Shown here: positions 17,877-26,545 of the stretch, piece after piece | Layout of the letters: each line of letters opens with the position of its first letter | How positions within the stretch are numbered: the first letter of the stretch is position 1 | DNA from: Syntrophobacterales bacterium | Lineage (GTDB): Bacteria; Desulfobacterota; Desulfobaccia; Desulfobaccales; 0-14-0-80-60-11 | Assembly: GCA_023512475.1 (NCBI GenBank) | Contig: JAILZL010000002.1 | Span: 62,001-126,000, forward strand | Reading direction: 5' to 3' | Length of the DNA stretch: 64,000 nt | Program-made: the position numbers and the translations under genes | The notes under the pieces: generated by a model | What the model was told of the DNA's origin: nothing | Databases searched by the model: none | What the model saw: the letters and a program-made list of their open reading frames with translations, nothing else

Positions 17877-19330
17877 TGGACTCCCTAGGGCTGCCTTGCC
17901 GTCGCTCCGACGCCATGGGCGCCTCCCCCCGGCACATCCACCTCCTGGGCATCTGCGGCACCGGCATGGCGGCCCTGGCAGGCATCCTCCATGAACAGGG
18001 TTTTGTGGTCACCGGGTCCGATGAGCATGTCTATCCCCCCATGAGCACCTTCCTGGCCGGCCTGGGCCTGGCCATTCGGGAGGGCTACCGGCCGGAGAAC
18101 CTGGAGCCGCCCCCCGATCTGGTGGTGGTGGGCAACGTCATCCGGCGGGAGAACCCCGAAGCCCAGGCGGTGGAGGCCCGGGGGCTGCCCCGCCTGTCTC
18201 TCCCCGAGGCGTTGAACCGCTTCCTGGTGAACGGCCGCCACAGCCTGGTGGTGGCCGGCACCCACGGCAAGACCACCACCACCGCCCTTTTGGCCTGGCT
18301 GCTCTATGCCGCCGGCCTGGACCCCGGGTTCATGGTGGGAGGCCTCAGCCGCAATTTCGCCAGCAACTACCGGGTGGGGGCCGGGCCCTATGTGGTGCTG
18401 GAAGGGGACGAATACGACACCGCCTTTTTCGACAAGCGCCCCAAACTGGTGCATTTTCAGCCCCGGGTGGCCATCCTCACCAGCGTGGAGTTCGACCATG
18501 CCGACATCTACCCGGACCTGGCGGCGGTGTGCCGGGCCTTCCGGGACTGGGTGGCGGGACTGACCCCGGAGGCGACCCTGCTGGCCTGGGGGGATGGACC
18601 CCTGGTCCGGGAGGTGGCTGCCTCCACCCCGGCCCGGCGGCGGTTTTACGGCTTCGGCGGGGAAAACCACTGGCAGGCCCGGGAGGTCCGGCCGGTGACG
18701 GGCGGCATGGCCTTCCGCGTCTGGCGGGGCGGGGAGCGATTCGGGGAGTTCACCGCGCCCCTGCTGGGGCGCCACAATGTCCTCAACTGCCTGGCGGCCC
18801 TGGCCGCCCTGATGGAGCTGGGGCTGACCCCCGGGGTTCTGAAGGAGGGCCTCTCAGGCTTTCAGGGGGTGAAACGCCGCCAGGAGCCGGTGTGTGGGTA
18901 CCAGGGCATTCTGGTGCTGGATGATTTCGCCCATCATCCCACCGCGGTGGCCGCCACCCTGGAGGCGGTCCGGGAGGGCCACCCCGGGCGCCGGCTGCTG
19001 GCGGTCTTTGAGCCCCGCACCAACACCAGCCGCCGCCAGGTCTTTCAGGCCGACTATGCCAGGGCCTTCGGGGCGGCCGACATGGTCTTCGTCCGGGAGC
19101 CCCCGGACCTGTGGAAGGTGCCGGAGGGGGAACGGTTTTCCTCGGAAAGGCTGGTGCAGGACCTTCGGGCTCGGGGCCAGGAGGCCTTCTATTTCCCCGA
19201 TACCGACGGATTGCTGGCGGGGCTCCTGAACACGGTCCGGCCCGGGGATGTCGTTCTGGTGATGTCCAACGGCGACTTTGACCACCTGGTGCCCCGGCTG
19301 TGCGCCGCCCTGGGCGGGACGCCGGAGTAA
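17873..19330 (+). CDS. mpl: UDP-N-acetylmuramate:L-Ala-gamma-D-Glu-meso-DAP ligase Mpl
   Basis: A 485-residue Mur ligase that reattaches recycled tripeptide to UDP-MurNAc. It has a Rossmann N-terminus (HLLGICGTGMAALAG), the ATP loop AGTHGKTTTTALL, and Mpl-typical segments GGLSRNFASNYRVG, LEGDEYDTAFFDKRPK and SVEFDHADIY. EYDTAFFDKR distinguishes Mpl from MurC. GTG 17873 overlaps the upstream stop, with GGAGG at 17860-17864; ATG 17876 is an equal alternative. Together with ddl and the serine hydrolase it suggests a peptidoglycan precursor and recycling unit. The gene ends convergently with the Ntn-hydrolase candidate. Confidence 0.94.
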   Translation: MMDSLGLPCRRSDAMGASPRHIHLLGICGTGMAALAGILHEQGFVVTGSDEHVYPPMSTFLAGLGLAIREGYRPENLEPPPDLVVVGNVIRRENPEAQAVEARGLPRLSLPEALNRFLVNGRHSLVVAGTHGKTTTTALLAWLLYAAGLDPGFMVGGLSRNFASNYRVGAGPYVVLEGDEYDTAFFDKRPKLVHFQPRVAILTSVEFDHADIYPDLAAVCRAFRDWVAGLTPEATLLAWGDGPLVREVAASTPARRRFYGFGGENHWQAREVRPVTGGMAFRVWRGGERFGEFTAPLLGRHNVLNCLAALAALMELGLTPGVLKEGLSGFQGVKRRQEPVCGYQGILVLDDFAHHPTAVAATLEAVREGHPGRRLLAVFEPRTNTSRRQVFQADYARAFGAADMVFVREPPDLWKVPEGERFSSERLVQDLRARGQEAFYFPDTDGLLAGLLNTVRPGDVVLVMSNGDFDHLVPRLCAALGGTPE

Positions 19331-19384
19331 GGGTGCCGGCTGCCGCCTGGCCTCGGGAGCGGGCTTCCTGGGCAGGCGGAGGAA

Positions 19385-19443
19385 CGGGGTGGGGGGAGGG
19401 GTCCGGGGAGGGGCAGGGGTCTGGGATCCCTGGCCCCCTGCCC
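19385..19443 (+). repeat. Partial copy of dispersed repeat, with hairpin
   Basis: This G-rich stretch in the convergent gap after mpl resembles the right half of the copies at 46371-46490 and 61153-61310: a GGGGTGGGGGGAGGGG-like block, then GGGGTCTGGGATCCCTGG. It contains GGGCAGGGG (19411-19419) pairing with CCCCTGCCC (19435-19443), and could act as a terminator for both flanking genes although there is no T run. Confidence 0.45.
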
Positions 19444-19448
19444 GGCGC

Positions 19449-20069
19449 TCACTCCACCGCCTCGTACCCCGCCGGGGTGATGGTGGCGAAGTGATAGGGA
19501 GGGCCCACCTCGTCTTTCACCGCCGCCATCTTTTCCAAAAACTCCCGGCACATGGCCAGCAGGGCCGCCAGGTCCTTCCCCGCCGCCAGCGCCTGAAACA
19601 GCCGCATCTCCATCCCCAGGTTCCGGGGCATGACCACCAGGTTGCCCACCGGCATGGGGTGCAGCGGCTCCCCTTCCTCGCTCCCCAGAAGCAGCAGCCG
19701 GTAGCCCGGCAGCGGCAGGCCGGGGCTGAAGCCCCCCAGGATGAAATAGATGCGTTTGAGCTCCTCCCCCCGGGGCGGGTGGACGGCCTGGTGCTTCACG
19801 ATCCCCTGACGCAGGAAGGCGGCGGCGAAATCAAAGACATCCTCCAGGTCCTCCAGTCCCCGGCGCCGGGAGATCTCCCGGGCCAGCACCTGGGAGAGGG
19901 GGACGCTCACCCCGGCGCCGCCGCTTATGATGGCGGAGTGGCGGGTCAAGGGGAAGAGCTTGGTGACCACGAAATACTCCGCCTTCTCCCCCTCCCGGAA
20001 GCGGGTGGCCCGGGAGTCGGTGGCGAAAAATAGCCCGTGTTCATTGTAGCCGGCCAGGGCCTGGGTCAT
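19449..20069 (-). CDS. Proteasome-like Ntn-hydrolase candidate
   Basis: A 206-residue protein without a firm family assignment. Its N-terminus (MTQALAGYNEHGLFFATDSRAT) looks like a proteasome beta-type subunit. Thr2 would be exposed by Met removal. Counting Thr2 as 1, Asp falls at 17, and a Lys in VVTKLFPL falls at 36, close to the canonical Thr1/Asp17/Lys33. SGGAG follows at the glycine position. The C-terminus (VGPPYHFATITPAG) resembles the last beta strand of the fold. Bacterial relatives would be HslV, Anbu or BPH. The gene overlaps the stop of the GH13 gene (ATGA) and ends the long minus-strand operon. The assignment rests on pattern only. Confidence 0.6.
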   Translation of the reverse strand: MTQALAGYNEHGLFFATDSRATRFREGEKAEYFVVTKLFPLTRHSAIISGGAGVSVPLSQVLAREISRRRGLEDLEDVFDFAAAFLRQGIVKHQAVHPPRGEELKRIYFILGGFSPGLPLPGYRLLLLGSEEGEPLHPMPVGNLVVMPRNLGMEMRLFQALAAGKDLAALLAMCREFLEKMAAVKDEVGPPYHFATITPAGYEAVE

Positions 20070-21376
20070 GGGGCAACCTCCAGGGGTGGCAGCGGCGGCA
20101 GCGCCGGGTGGAAAAAGAGCCGGATATCATAGGGGTCCAGCCGGAGAGGGCCTGCCGCCAGCCAGGGGGCCGGGTCCCGCAGGGGGGTAAGCTCCCGCCA
20201 CTCGCCGGGGCTGCCCCCCGCCGCCTCCGGGAAGGCCGGGATTTCGGCGACCTCCGGCCCGGGCTGGATGACCGCCAGCACCCGGCCCGGGCCCTGGTCC
20301 TGACTCTTCAGGAGGAGCACCGGCACCTCGCCTGGGGGGGTAAGGCGCACCTGCGGCCCCTCGGTGAGGAGCACCGGACAGGCCGCTTTCATGGCATGGG
20401 TGCGGGTGATGAACTCCGTGAGGTCGTAGGTGGGCTCCTCCCAGTCCTCGGGGCGGGTGTGCACCACGTGCAGGTGCTTCTGAAAACCGAACTCATAACC
20501 GATGGGCAGCATCAGCCCGGTGGAGAAGTAGGCGGCGAAAAGATACCGCTGCTTCGCCACCGCCGGGTTGCCGCCGCTTTCGGCGCTGAGGCGGGGGGTG
20601 TCGTGGGTCTCCGGGAAGCTCACCGAGGGGGCCACGTGCCGGAAGAGCTCATACTGCTCCAGGCACCAGGGCGCCTGAAAATCCCACCACTTGGAGCTGT
20701 TGTAGATGAAATCAAAGCCCGCCTCCGCCAGCTGGGTGCATTCCTCAATCCGGCACCCCAGGGTTTCGGCGAAGAACTGCACCTCCGGGTCCAGGCTTTT
20801 GGCCTCACTGATGAGGCGCTGCCAGAACCAGCCCGGAATCTTGTAGGCCGCATCGGCCCGGAAGCCCGCAAAGCCCAGGCGCAGGTAATGGGAGACCACC
20901 TGGTCCCAGAAGTGCAGCAGACCCTCGGGGTCCGGGACCGGCCAGTAGGCCAGCTCCGCCAGGTCCCCCCAGATGGTCACCCGGGTGGCGTCCGCCGGGT
21001 CAATGCAGCCCGGGTTTTTCACCGTGCCGTCGGGATTTTTGGCATACCACTCCGGGTGTTCCTGCACCAACGGCGCATCTATGGCGGTGTGGTTGATGAC
21101 CAGGTCCAGCATCACCCGAAGACCGTGTTCCCGGGCGGCGGCCACAAAGCCCTCCAGGGCCTCCTGGGGGTCGGAGCCGTCCTCCGGGTGGAAACGGGGG
21201 TCGATGCCGAAGTAATCCTTCACCGCGTAGAGGCTGCCGGAAAGCCCCGTCGTGTGGATGGGATTGAGGTAGATCCAGGTGCAGCCCAGGGACGCGATGC
21301 GGTCCAGGTGCGGATGCCAGCGGTTGATGGGGCCCGCGAGCAGCGGGAAGAGATTGTAGATCAGGGTGGGGGGCAT
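20066..21376 (-). CDS. Alpha-amylase family glycoside hydrolase (GH13)
   Basis: A 436-residue cytoplasmic GH13 enzyme without a signal peptide. The barrel motifs are visible: LDLVINHTAIDAP (region I), GFAGFRADAAYK with the nucleophile Asp (region II), FFAETLGC with the acid Glu (region III) and SFPETHDTPRL with the third Asp (region IV). A beta-rich C-terminal domain follows. Substrate is unclear: alpha-glucan hydrolysis or a transferase of the maltosyltransferase type are both possible. ATG 21376 has GAGG just upstream; GTG 21382 is also in frame. It lies 68 bases after the prenyltransferase gene, so it may share the menaquinone transcript by position only. Confidence 0.85.
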   Translation of the reverse strand: MPPTLIYNLFPLLAGPINRWHPHLDRIASLGCTWIYLNPIHTTGLSGSLYAVKDYFGIDPRFHPEDGSDPQEALEGFVAAAREHGLRVMLDLVINHTAIDAPLVQEHPEWYAKNPDGTVKNPGCIDPADATRVTIWGDLAELAYWPVPDPEGLLHFWDQVVSHYLRLGFAGFRADAAYKIPGWFWQRLISEAKSLDPEVQFFAETLGCRIEECTQLAEAGFDFIYNSSKWWDFQAPWCLEQYELFRHVAPSVSFPETHDTPRLSAESGGNPAVAKQRYLFAAYFSTGLMLPIGYEFGFQKHLHVVHTRPEDWEEPTYDLTEFITRTHAMKAACPVLLTEGPQVRLTPPGEVPVLLLKSQDQGPGRVLAVIQPGPEVAEIPAFPEAAGGSPGEWRELTPLRDPAPWLAAGPLRLDPYDIRLFFHPALPPLPPLEVAP

Positions 21377-21444
21377 GAACACCTCGTCCGGATAAGCTGA
21401 CCCCTGCTTTCACCCTCGCGCCGTTTCCGGAGCGGGGAGGGGGT

Positions 21445-22293
21445 TTAGGGCCACAGGCTCAGGAAAGTGGCGCCGCAGAGCACCAGTCCCACCAGGCCGT
21501 TTAAGGTGAAGAAGGCGTGATGCAGGCGGGAGAGATCCTCGGGGCTGAGGAGGTGGTGCTCCAGGAGCAGAATGACGCCGGCCAGCAGGGCCGCGGTGAG
21601 ATAAAGCGGCCCCAGCCCTGCCAGAAGGCCGGTGAGAAGAAAGCCCAAAGCCGCCGCCAGATGAAATCCCAGGGCCAGGCGCATGGCCCGGCGCCGCCCC
21701 AACTTCACCGGCAGGGAATGGAGCCCCACCTGGCGGTCAAAGTCCTCATCCTGGAGGGCGTAGAGCACATCAAAGCCCGCCACCCAGAAGACCACCGCCA
21801 GCCCCAGGACCACCGGCGTGAGGGCCGGTTCTCCCGTGACCGCCAGCCAGCCGGCGATGGGCGCCAGCCCCAGGGCCGCGCCCAGAAAAAAGTGGGAATA
21901 GGCGGTGAAGCGCTTGGTATAGGAATAAAAGAAGACCACTCCCAGGGCCACCGGCGAGAGCATCAGGCAGAGGCGGTTCAGCTGCCCGGCGGCGAAGATG
22001 AACAGGGCGGCGCTGGCCAGGGTGAAGAGCCAGGCGGCCCGGCGGCTGATGAGCCCCGCGGGCAGGGCCCGGTCCCGGGTGCGGGGGTTTTGGGCGTCAT
22101 AGTGATGATCCGCCAGGCGGTTGAAGGCCATGGCGGCGCTCCTCGCCCCCACCATGGCCAGGAGGATAAAGAAGGCCTGGCGGCCGCTGGGAAGCCCCCG
22201 GGCCCCCAACAGCGCGCCCATGAAGGCAAAGGGGAGGGCAAAGACCGTGTGCTGGATTTTGATCATGTCCAGGAGAGTCCACAGCCGCCGCAT
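21445..22293 (-). CDS. mqnP: UbiA-family prenyltransferase of menaquinone synthesis (MqnP-like)
   Basis: A 282-residue integral membrane protein with about eight hydrophobic segments. The two Asp-rich prenyl-diphosphate sites are present: NRLADHHYDAQNPRT (about residues 58-72) and DVLYALQDEDFD (about 176-187). The family attaches a polyprenyl chain to an aromatic acid. Next to mqnA/E/C and ubiX/ubiD genes, the substrate is most likely 1,4-dihydroxy-6-naphthoate, the role named MqnP. A 4-hydroxybenzoate role is less likely in this setting. ATG 22293 has AGGAGC upstream. Confidence 0.88.
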   Translation of the reverse strand: MRRLWTLLDMIKIQHTVFALPFAFMGALLGARGLPSGRQAFFILLAMVGARSAAMAFNRLADHHYDAQNPRTRDRALPAGLISRRAAWLFTLASAALFIFAAGQLNRLCLMLSPVALGVVFFYSYTKRFTAYSHFFLGAALGLAPIAGWLAVTGEPALTPVVLGLAVVFWVAGFDVLYALQDEDFDRQVGLHSLPVKLGRRRAMRLALGFHLAAALGFLLTGLLAGLGPLYLTAALLAGVILLLEHHLLSPEDLSRLHHAFFTLNGLVGLVLCGATFLSLWP

Positions 22294-22356
22294 CGTTGCT
22301 CCTGCCGGGTAAAAGATCTCAGGGTATTCCGGGCTCTGGCGGAGGCAGACCCCGGG

Positions 22357-22938
22357 TTATCCCCCGTCGCCGGACCCCTTCTCCCCCCAGCGGGGGGCAA
22401 GGTCGTGCTCCAGCCCCAGGTAATCCAGGATACGGCCCACAAACCCCCGGGCCAGGTCCGTCAGGGTGCGGGGGTGATGATAAAAGGCGGGCATGGCCGG
22501 GAAGATGGCCGCGCCGGCCTCCGCCGCGGCCAGCAGATTGCGCAGGTGCACCCGGCTTAAGGGCGTCTCCCGCACCGCCAGCACCAGGGGCCGACCCTCC
22601 TTCAGGGTCACCTCCGCCGCCCGGTGCACCAGATGGCGGGCGGTCCCCTGGGCGATGGCCGCCAGGGAGCCCATGGTGCAGGGGATGACCACCATGGCCC
22701 GCACCGCAAAGGAACCGCTGGCGATGGGCGCGAAGAAGTCCCCGGGAGAATACAGCACCGCCCGGGGGCCGGCCAGCTCCGGGAGGCTGAGGCCCAACTC
22801 GTGGCGCAGCACCTGCTCTCCGGCCTCCGAGGCCACCACATGCACTTCCAGTTCCGGGCGGCCCTGGAAGTAGGCCAGGAGCTCCCGGGCATAGAGCATG
22901 CCGCTGGCCCCGGTGATGCCGATGATGTAGCGCTCCAT
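22357..22938 (-). CDS. ubiX: UbiX-like flavin prenyltransferase
   Basis: A 193-residue flavoprotein that makes prenylated FMN, the cofactor of UbiD decarboxylases. The N-terminal IIGITGASGMLYA, SPGDFFAPIASGSF (family equivalent of the FMN-binding segment), VVIPCTMGSLAAIAQG and LVLAVRETPLSRVHLRN are typical. It sits directly between the ubiD-like and ubiA-like genes, which fits a menaquinone-specific UbiX (sometimes called MqnM). The start ATG 22938 has a G-rich ribosome site close by. Confidence 0.95.
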   Translation of the reverse strand: MERYIIGITGASGMLYARELLAYFQGRPELEVHVVASEAGEQVLRHELGLSLPELAGPRAVLYSPGDFFAPIASGSFAVRAMVVIPCTMGSLAAIAQGTARHLVHRAAEVTLKEGRPLVLAVRETPLSRVHLRNLLAAAEAGAAIFPAMPAFYHHPRTLTDLARGFVGRILDYLGLEHDLAPRWGEKGSGDGG

Positions 22939-23029
22939 CTCCCCCCTCCCGGAGACCGGCAGGGCTCAGGCGGCCCTGGGGTCGGTCCCTCTCCTGTGCG
23001 GCCGTCTGACGCCGGCTGCCCCTCCCGGA

Positions 23030-24478
23030 TTAATCCAGCCCCAGCTGGGGCCAGAGCTCATCCACTTTCTTCTGCACCTCGGGACTCATGACGATGACCT
23101 CGGGCCACTCCCGGGTGAAGCCCTCCTCCGGCCACTTGCGGGTGCAGTCAATCCCCATCTTGGAGCCGTAGTGGGGCAGGGGCGAGGCGTGATCCAAAGC
23201 GTCCACCGGGCCGTCCACGAAGACCACGTCCCGGCGGGGATCCACATTGTTCCCCAGCCGCCACAGCACCTGGCTCATGTCCTGGACGTCCACCTCCTTG
23301 TCGAAGATGAGGATGATCTTGGTGAACATCATCTGGCCCAGGCCCCAGAGGGCGTGCATCACCTTGCGGGCGTGGCCGGGATAGCGCTTGTCGATGCTGA
23401 TGCAGGCCAGGTTGTGGAACACCCCCTCCACCGGCAGGTTCATGTCCACGATCTCCGGCAGGGTCTTTTTGATGAGGGGGAGGAAGATGCGCTCCGTGGC
23501 CTTGGCCATGAAGCAGTCCTCCATGGGGGGGCGCCCCACGATGGTGGCGGGATAGATGGGCCGGCGCCGCATGGTCACCGCCTGCACGTGAAACACCGGA
23601 TACTCGTCGGGGAGGGAATAGTAACCGGTATGATCCCCGAAGGGGCCCTCCACCCGCCGCTCCCCCGGCTCCACCCAGCCCTCCAGGACGATCTGGGAGT
23701 TGGCCGGCACCTGGAGGGGCACGGTGAGGCAGGGCACCATCTCCACCGGCTCCTGCCTGAGGAAGCCCGCAAAGATGATCTCGTCGATATCCTCGGGCAA
23801 AGGGGCGGTGGCGGCGTAGGTGACCGCAGGGTCCGGGCCGATGACCACCGCCACCGGCAGCCGCTCGCCTCTGGCCTCTGCCACCCGGTAGTGCTGGGCC
23901 CCCCCTTTGTGGCGGTGCCAGTGCATGCCGGTGGTGTTTCTGTCATAGACCTGCATGCGGTACATGCCCACATTGCGGCGGCCGGTCTCCGGGTGATGGG
24001 TGATGACCACCGGCAGGGTGATGAAGGGGCCGCCGTCCCCCGGCCAGCAGGTGAGGACCGGGATCTTCCCCAGATCCACCTCCTCCCCCTGCCAGACCAC
24101 CTCCTGGCAGGGGGCCCGGGAGACCGTTTTGGGGAAGATGTTGGCCAGCCGGGCCAGCTTGGGGAGGAGCTTCAGCTTCTTGATGAGGGTGTCCGGGGCC
24201 TCCGCCTCCAGGAAGGTGAGGATCTCCCGGGCGATATCCTCCAGGCTCTCCACCTCCAGGGCCAGGCACATGCGCCGCAGGGAGCCGAAGGCGTTCATCA
24301 AAACCGGCATGTCATAGCCGGGCACGTTTTCGAACAGCAGGGCCGGGCCGCCCCGTTTGCAGACCCGGTCGGTGATCTCGGTGATCTCCAGATACGGGCT
24401 CACCGGCGCAGCAAGGCGCTTCAGCTCCCCTTTGGCTTCCAGAACCTCGATGAAATGCTGCAGGCTGCGATAGCCCAT
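23030..24478 (-). CDS. UbiD-family decarboxylase, probably menaquinone-specific (MqnL-like)
   Basis: A 482-residue prenylated-FMN decarboxylase. Family signatures include RMCLALEVESLEDI, VWQGEEVDLGKIPVLTCW, GMHWHRHKGGAQHYRVAE, EGPFGDHTGYYSLPDEYPVFHV and YPATIVGRPPMED. The Glu-Arg-Glu region is within the central part. It would remove the carboxyl group from prenylated dihydroxynaphthoate in the futalosine route. ATG 24478 has AAGGAGA upstream; an in-frame extension of 39 residues to 24595 overlaps mqnA and is rejected. Its UbiX partner follows. Confidence 0.92.
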   Translation of the reverse strand: MGYRSLQHFIEVLEAKGELKRLAAPVSPYLEITEITDRVCKRGGPALLFENVPGYDMPVLMNAFGSLRRMCLALEVESLEDIAREILTFLEAEAPDTLIKKLKLLPKLARLANIFPKTVSRAPCQEVVWQGEEVDLGKIPVLTCWPGDGGPFITLPVVITHHPETGRRNVGMYRMQVYDRNTTGMHWHRHKGGAQHYRVAEARGERLPVAVVIGPDPAVTYAATAPLPEDIDEIIFAGFLRQEPVEMVPCLTVPLQVPANSQIVLEGWVEPGERRVEGPFGDHTGYYSLPDEYPVFHVQAVTMRRRPIYPATIVGRPPMEDCFMAKATERIFLPLIKKTLPEIVDMNLPVEGVFHNLACISIDKRYPGHARKVMHALWGLGQMMFTKIILIFDKEVDVQDMSQVLWRLGNNVDPRRDVVFVDGPVDALDHASPLPHYGSKMGIDCTRKWPEEGFTREWPEVIVMSPEVQKKVDELWPQLGLD

Positions 24479-24491
24479 GGGTCTCCTTCCG

Positions 24492-25316
24492 TTATCCGAC
24501 AAACCGCAGTTCCGGCACCTCTTCCAGCTGTCCCAGGCGGTGGAGATAGCGGTAAAAGGCGTACAGGCCCTCCTGCTGCCGGGGCCCCAGGTCATAGTTC
24601 AGGCGTCGGAAGTAGCCCTCCAGCTCCGCCGGGCTCAGCTCCACCCGGGCGGCGGCCAGACGGCAGATGTCCGGCAGGTGGGCCAGCCCCAGGGCCTTGC
24701 TGTGGTGCAAGAGCCGGACCAGCTCCCGGACCTGCTCCGGGGCAGTGTGGGCGATCTCCCGCCGCACCGCCCAGACGCCGAAGACGAAGGGCAGGCCGGT
24801 GAGTTCGTGCCAGGCCCGGCCCAGGTCCAGAAAATAGGGGTAGCGGCCGCTGGCCCGCAGGCGCAGGGCCTCATCCCCGATGGCCAACAGGGCGTAGACG
24901 CCCTCCGGTAGCTCGGTGGTCACTGGCGCGGTGCGGTAACACGGCCGGGCCCCATATAGCTCATAGAGGAGGATGCGGGTCAGGGCGGCGGAGGTGGCGG
25001 AGGCCTCGCTCAGGCGCACCTCCCGGCCGGTGAGGCGGTGAAAGGGCACCCGGCTGAACAGGAGCACGCTCCCCACATCGCCTTCAGTGCTGATGGACAG
25101 ATCCGGCACCAGGTAATACTGCCGGAAATTGCGGGCGTATTCCACCGAGGAGACGGCGCTTACGTCCACCTCACCGGCGGCCAGCCGGGCGTTGAGCTCC
25201 GCCGGGGTGCCGGAGAGTACCGCCAGCCCGTTTTGCGGGAAACCCATTTCCAGGGCGTAGTAGATGGGCAGGACGTTGATGTAGCGGATCCGTCCCAGGC
25301 GCAGGCTGATGGTCAT
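24492..25316 (-). CDS. mqnA: Chorismate dehydratase MqnA
   Basis: A 274-residue periplasmic-binding-protein-fold enzyme without a signal peptide. It makes 3-enolpyruvyl-benzoate from chorismate, the first step of the futalosine route. The N-terminus LGRIRYINVLPIYYAL is typical (usual form GxIxYLNxxP). VDVSAVSSVEYARN, LSEASATSAALTRILL and ALLAIGDEALRL follow. The start ATG 25316 overlaps the deaminase stop (ATGA) and has GGAGGGGG upstream. Confidence 0.93.
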   Translation of the reverse strand: MTISLRLGRIRYINVLPIYYALEMGFPQNGLAVLSGTPAELNARLAAGEVDVSAVSSVEYARNFRQYYLVPDLSISTEGDVGSVLLFSRVPFHRLTGREVRLSEASATSAALTRILLYELYGARPCYRTAPVTTELPEGVYALLAIGDEALRLRASGRYPYFLDLGRAWHELTGLPFVFGVWAVRREIAHTAPEQVRELVRLLHHSKALGLAHLPDICRLAAARVELSPAELEGYFRRLNYDLGPRQQEGLYAFYRYLHRLGQLEEVPELRFVG

Positions 25317-26545
25317 GCTTCCCCCTCCTCATCCGGGGTGGCCAGCCATTCGATGCGGCCGGCGGCGCCCCCCGACAGCAGACCCGCCCAGAAATCCGGC
25401 CCGGCTTCCGGGGTAACCCCGATGAGGGCCGCCTGCTTGCCGGGAGTGAGGCTCCCCAGTTCCGCCTCAAAGCGCAGGGCCCGGGCGCCTCCCAGGGTCG
25501 CCAAGGCGATGAGCTCCTCCCCCGGTACCTCCGGGAAGTCCTGGTGCAACAGGAGCAGGTCCCGGAAGAGATTGTAGTCCTCCACGCTGGCCAGGGAATC
25601 GGTGCCCACCGCCAAGGGGAGGCCGGCCTGCCGGAACTGCCGGAAAGGCGCTTGTCCGGCGCCGGTGTGGCGATTGGAACGGGGGCAGAGGATCACCGTC
25701 ACCCCTTCCCGGGCCAAGAGCTCCACCTCCGCCCCGGTGACGTGCAGACAATGGGCCGCCAGGGTATCGGCTCCCAAAACCCCCAGGGAATGGAGATAGG
25801 CCACCGGGGTCACCCCCGGGGGCCGGAACTCATCCCGCCAGCGCCCCCGGGCCTGCAGCAGCTCCCGGAAAAAACCCCGGCCGGTCAGGAGAAACTCCAC
25901 TTCGGCGGCGGATTCCGCCACATGCACCGCGGTGGGGCGCCCCCGGCGCCGGTTCCAGGCCGCCACCCGCCGGAAGAGGGCCGGGGAGACGGAATAGGGC
26001 GCATGGGCCGCGGCGGAAAAATGGGGATCCTGCAGGGCCGCCTCGGTCAGGAAGATGGGGAAATCCCGGGCCAGCGGGCCGTCATCCTGGAGATGAAACC
26101 CCAGGCATTCATAAAAGTAATGATGATCCAGGCCGCTCTGTTTGAGGGCCTCCAGGCTGAGGCCGGTGTTGCTCACCTCCCCCACCAGCCCGATGCCGAA
26201 GCGCCACAGCTCCCGCAGGCCCATCTCCAGCCCGCCCTCCCGTTCATAGGGGCTCAGACGGTCGGCGGCCGCCAGGGTGGCGGACAGCCAGGCCGGGAAA
26301 TCGGACTGGGGCGGAACGCGGTTTTTGAGGGCGGAAAATTCCAGATGCACGTGGGCGTTCACCAGGCAGGGGAGGATGGCCACCTCCCCGTGATCCAGGA
26401 CCGGCCCCCGCCAGTGGTGTTTCAGCTCGGCGAATCTCCCCACCTCCCGGATGATCCCCCGGGCCACCGCCACCGCGCCGTTGGCGATGACCGGCCGGTC
26501 CACGGGCACCACGTGGCGGGCCCGGTGCAGGGTCACGGAAACCAC
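25313..26545 (-). CDS. Amidohydrolase, probable aminofutalosine deaminase
   Basis: A 410-residue amidohydrolase-superfamily enzyme. Metal ligands are visible: LVNAHVHLEFSA (HxH), AAHAPYSVSP, LAAHCLHVTG and VGTDSLASVEDYN (final Asp). The family includes S-adenosylhomocysteine/methylthioadenosine deaminases and the aminodeoxyfutalosine deaminase found in some futalosine pathways. Its place between mqnA and the mqnC fusion favours deamination of aminofutalosine to futalosine. GTG 26545 is chosen because GGAGGA lies nine bases upstream; GTG 26536, overlapping the previous stop as GTGA, is also possible. Confidence 0.85.
   Translation of the reverse strand: MVSVTLHRARHVVPVDRPVIANGAVAVARGIIREVGRFAELKHHWRGPVLDHGEVAILPCLVNAHVHLEFSALKNRVPPQSDFPAWLSATLAAADRLSPYEREGGLEMGLRELWRFGIGLVGEVSNTGLSLEALKQSGLDHHYFYECLGFHLQDDGPLARDFPIFLTEAALQDPHFSAAAHAPYSVSPALFRRVAAWNRRRGRPTAVHVAESAAEVEFLLTGRGFFRELLQARGRWRDEFRPPGVTPVAYLHSLGVLGADTLAAHCLHVTGAEVELLAREGVTVILCPRSNRHTGAGQAPFRQFRQAGLPLAVGTDSLASVEDYNLFRDLLLLHQDFPEVPGEELIALATLGGARALRFEAELGSLTPGKQAALIGVTPEAGPDFWAGLLSGGAAGRIEWLATPDEEGEA

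Noticed and set aside
23171-24802. 543-codon plus-strand frame opposite the ubiD-like gene
   Set aside because: His- and Gly-rich antisense reading without family features.
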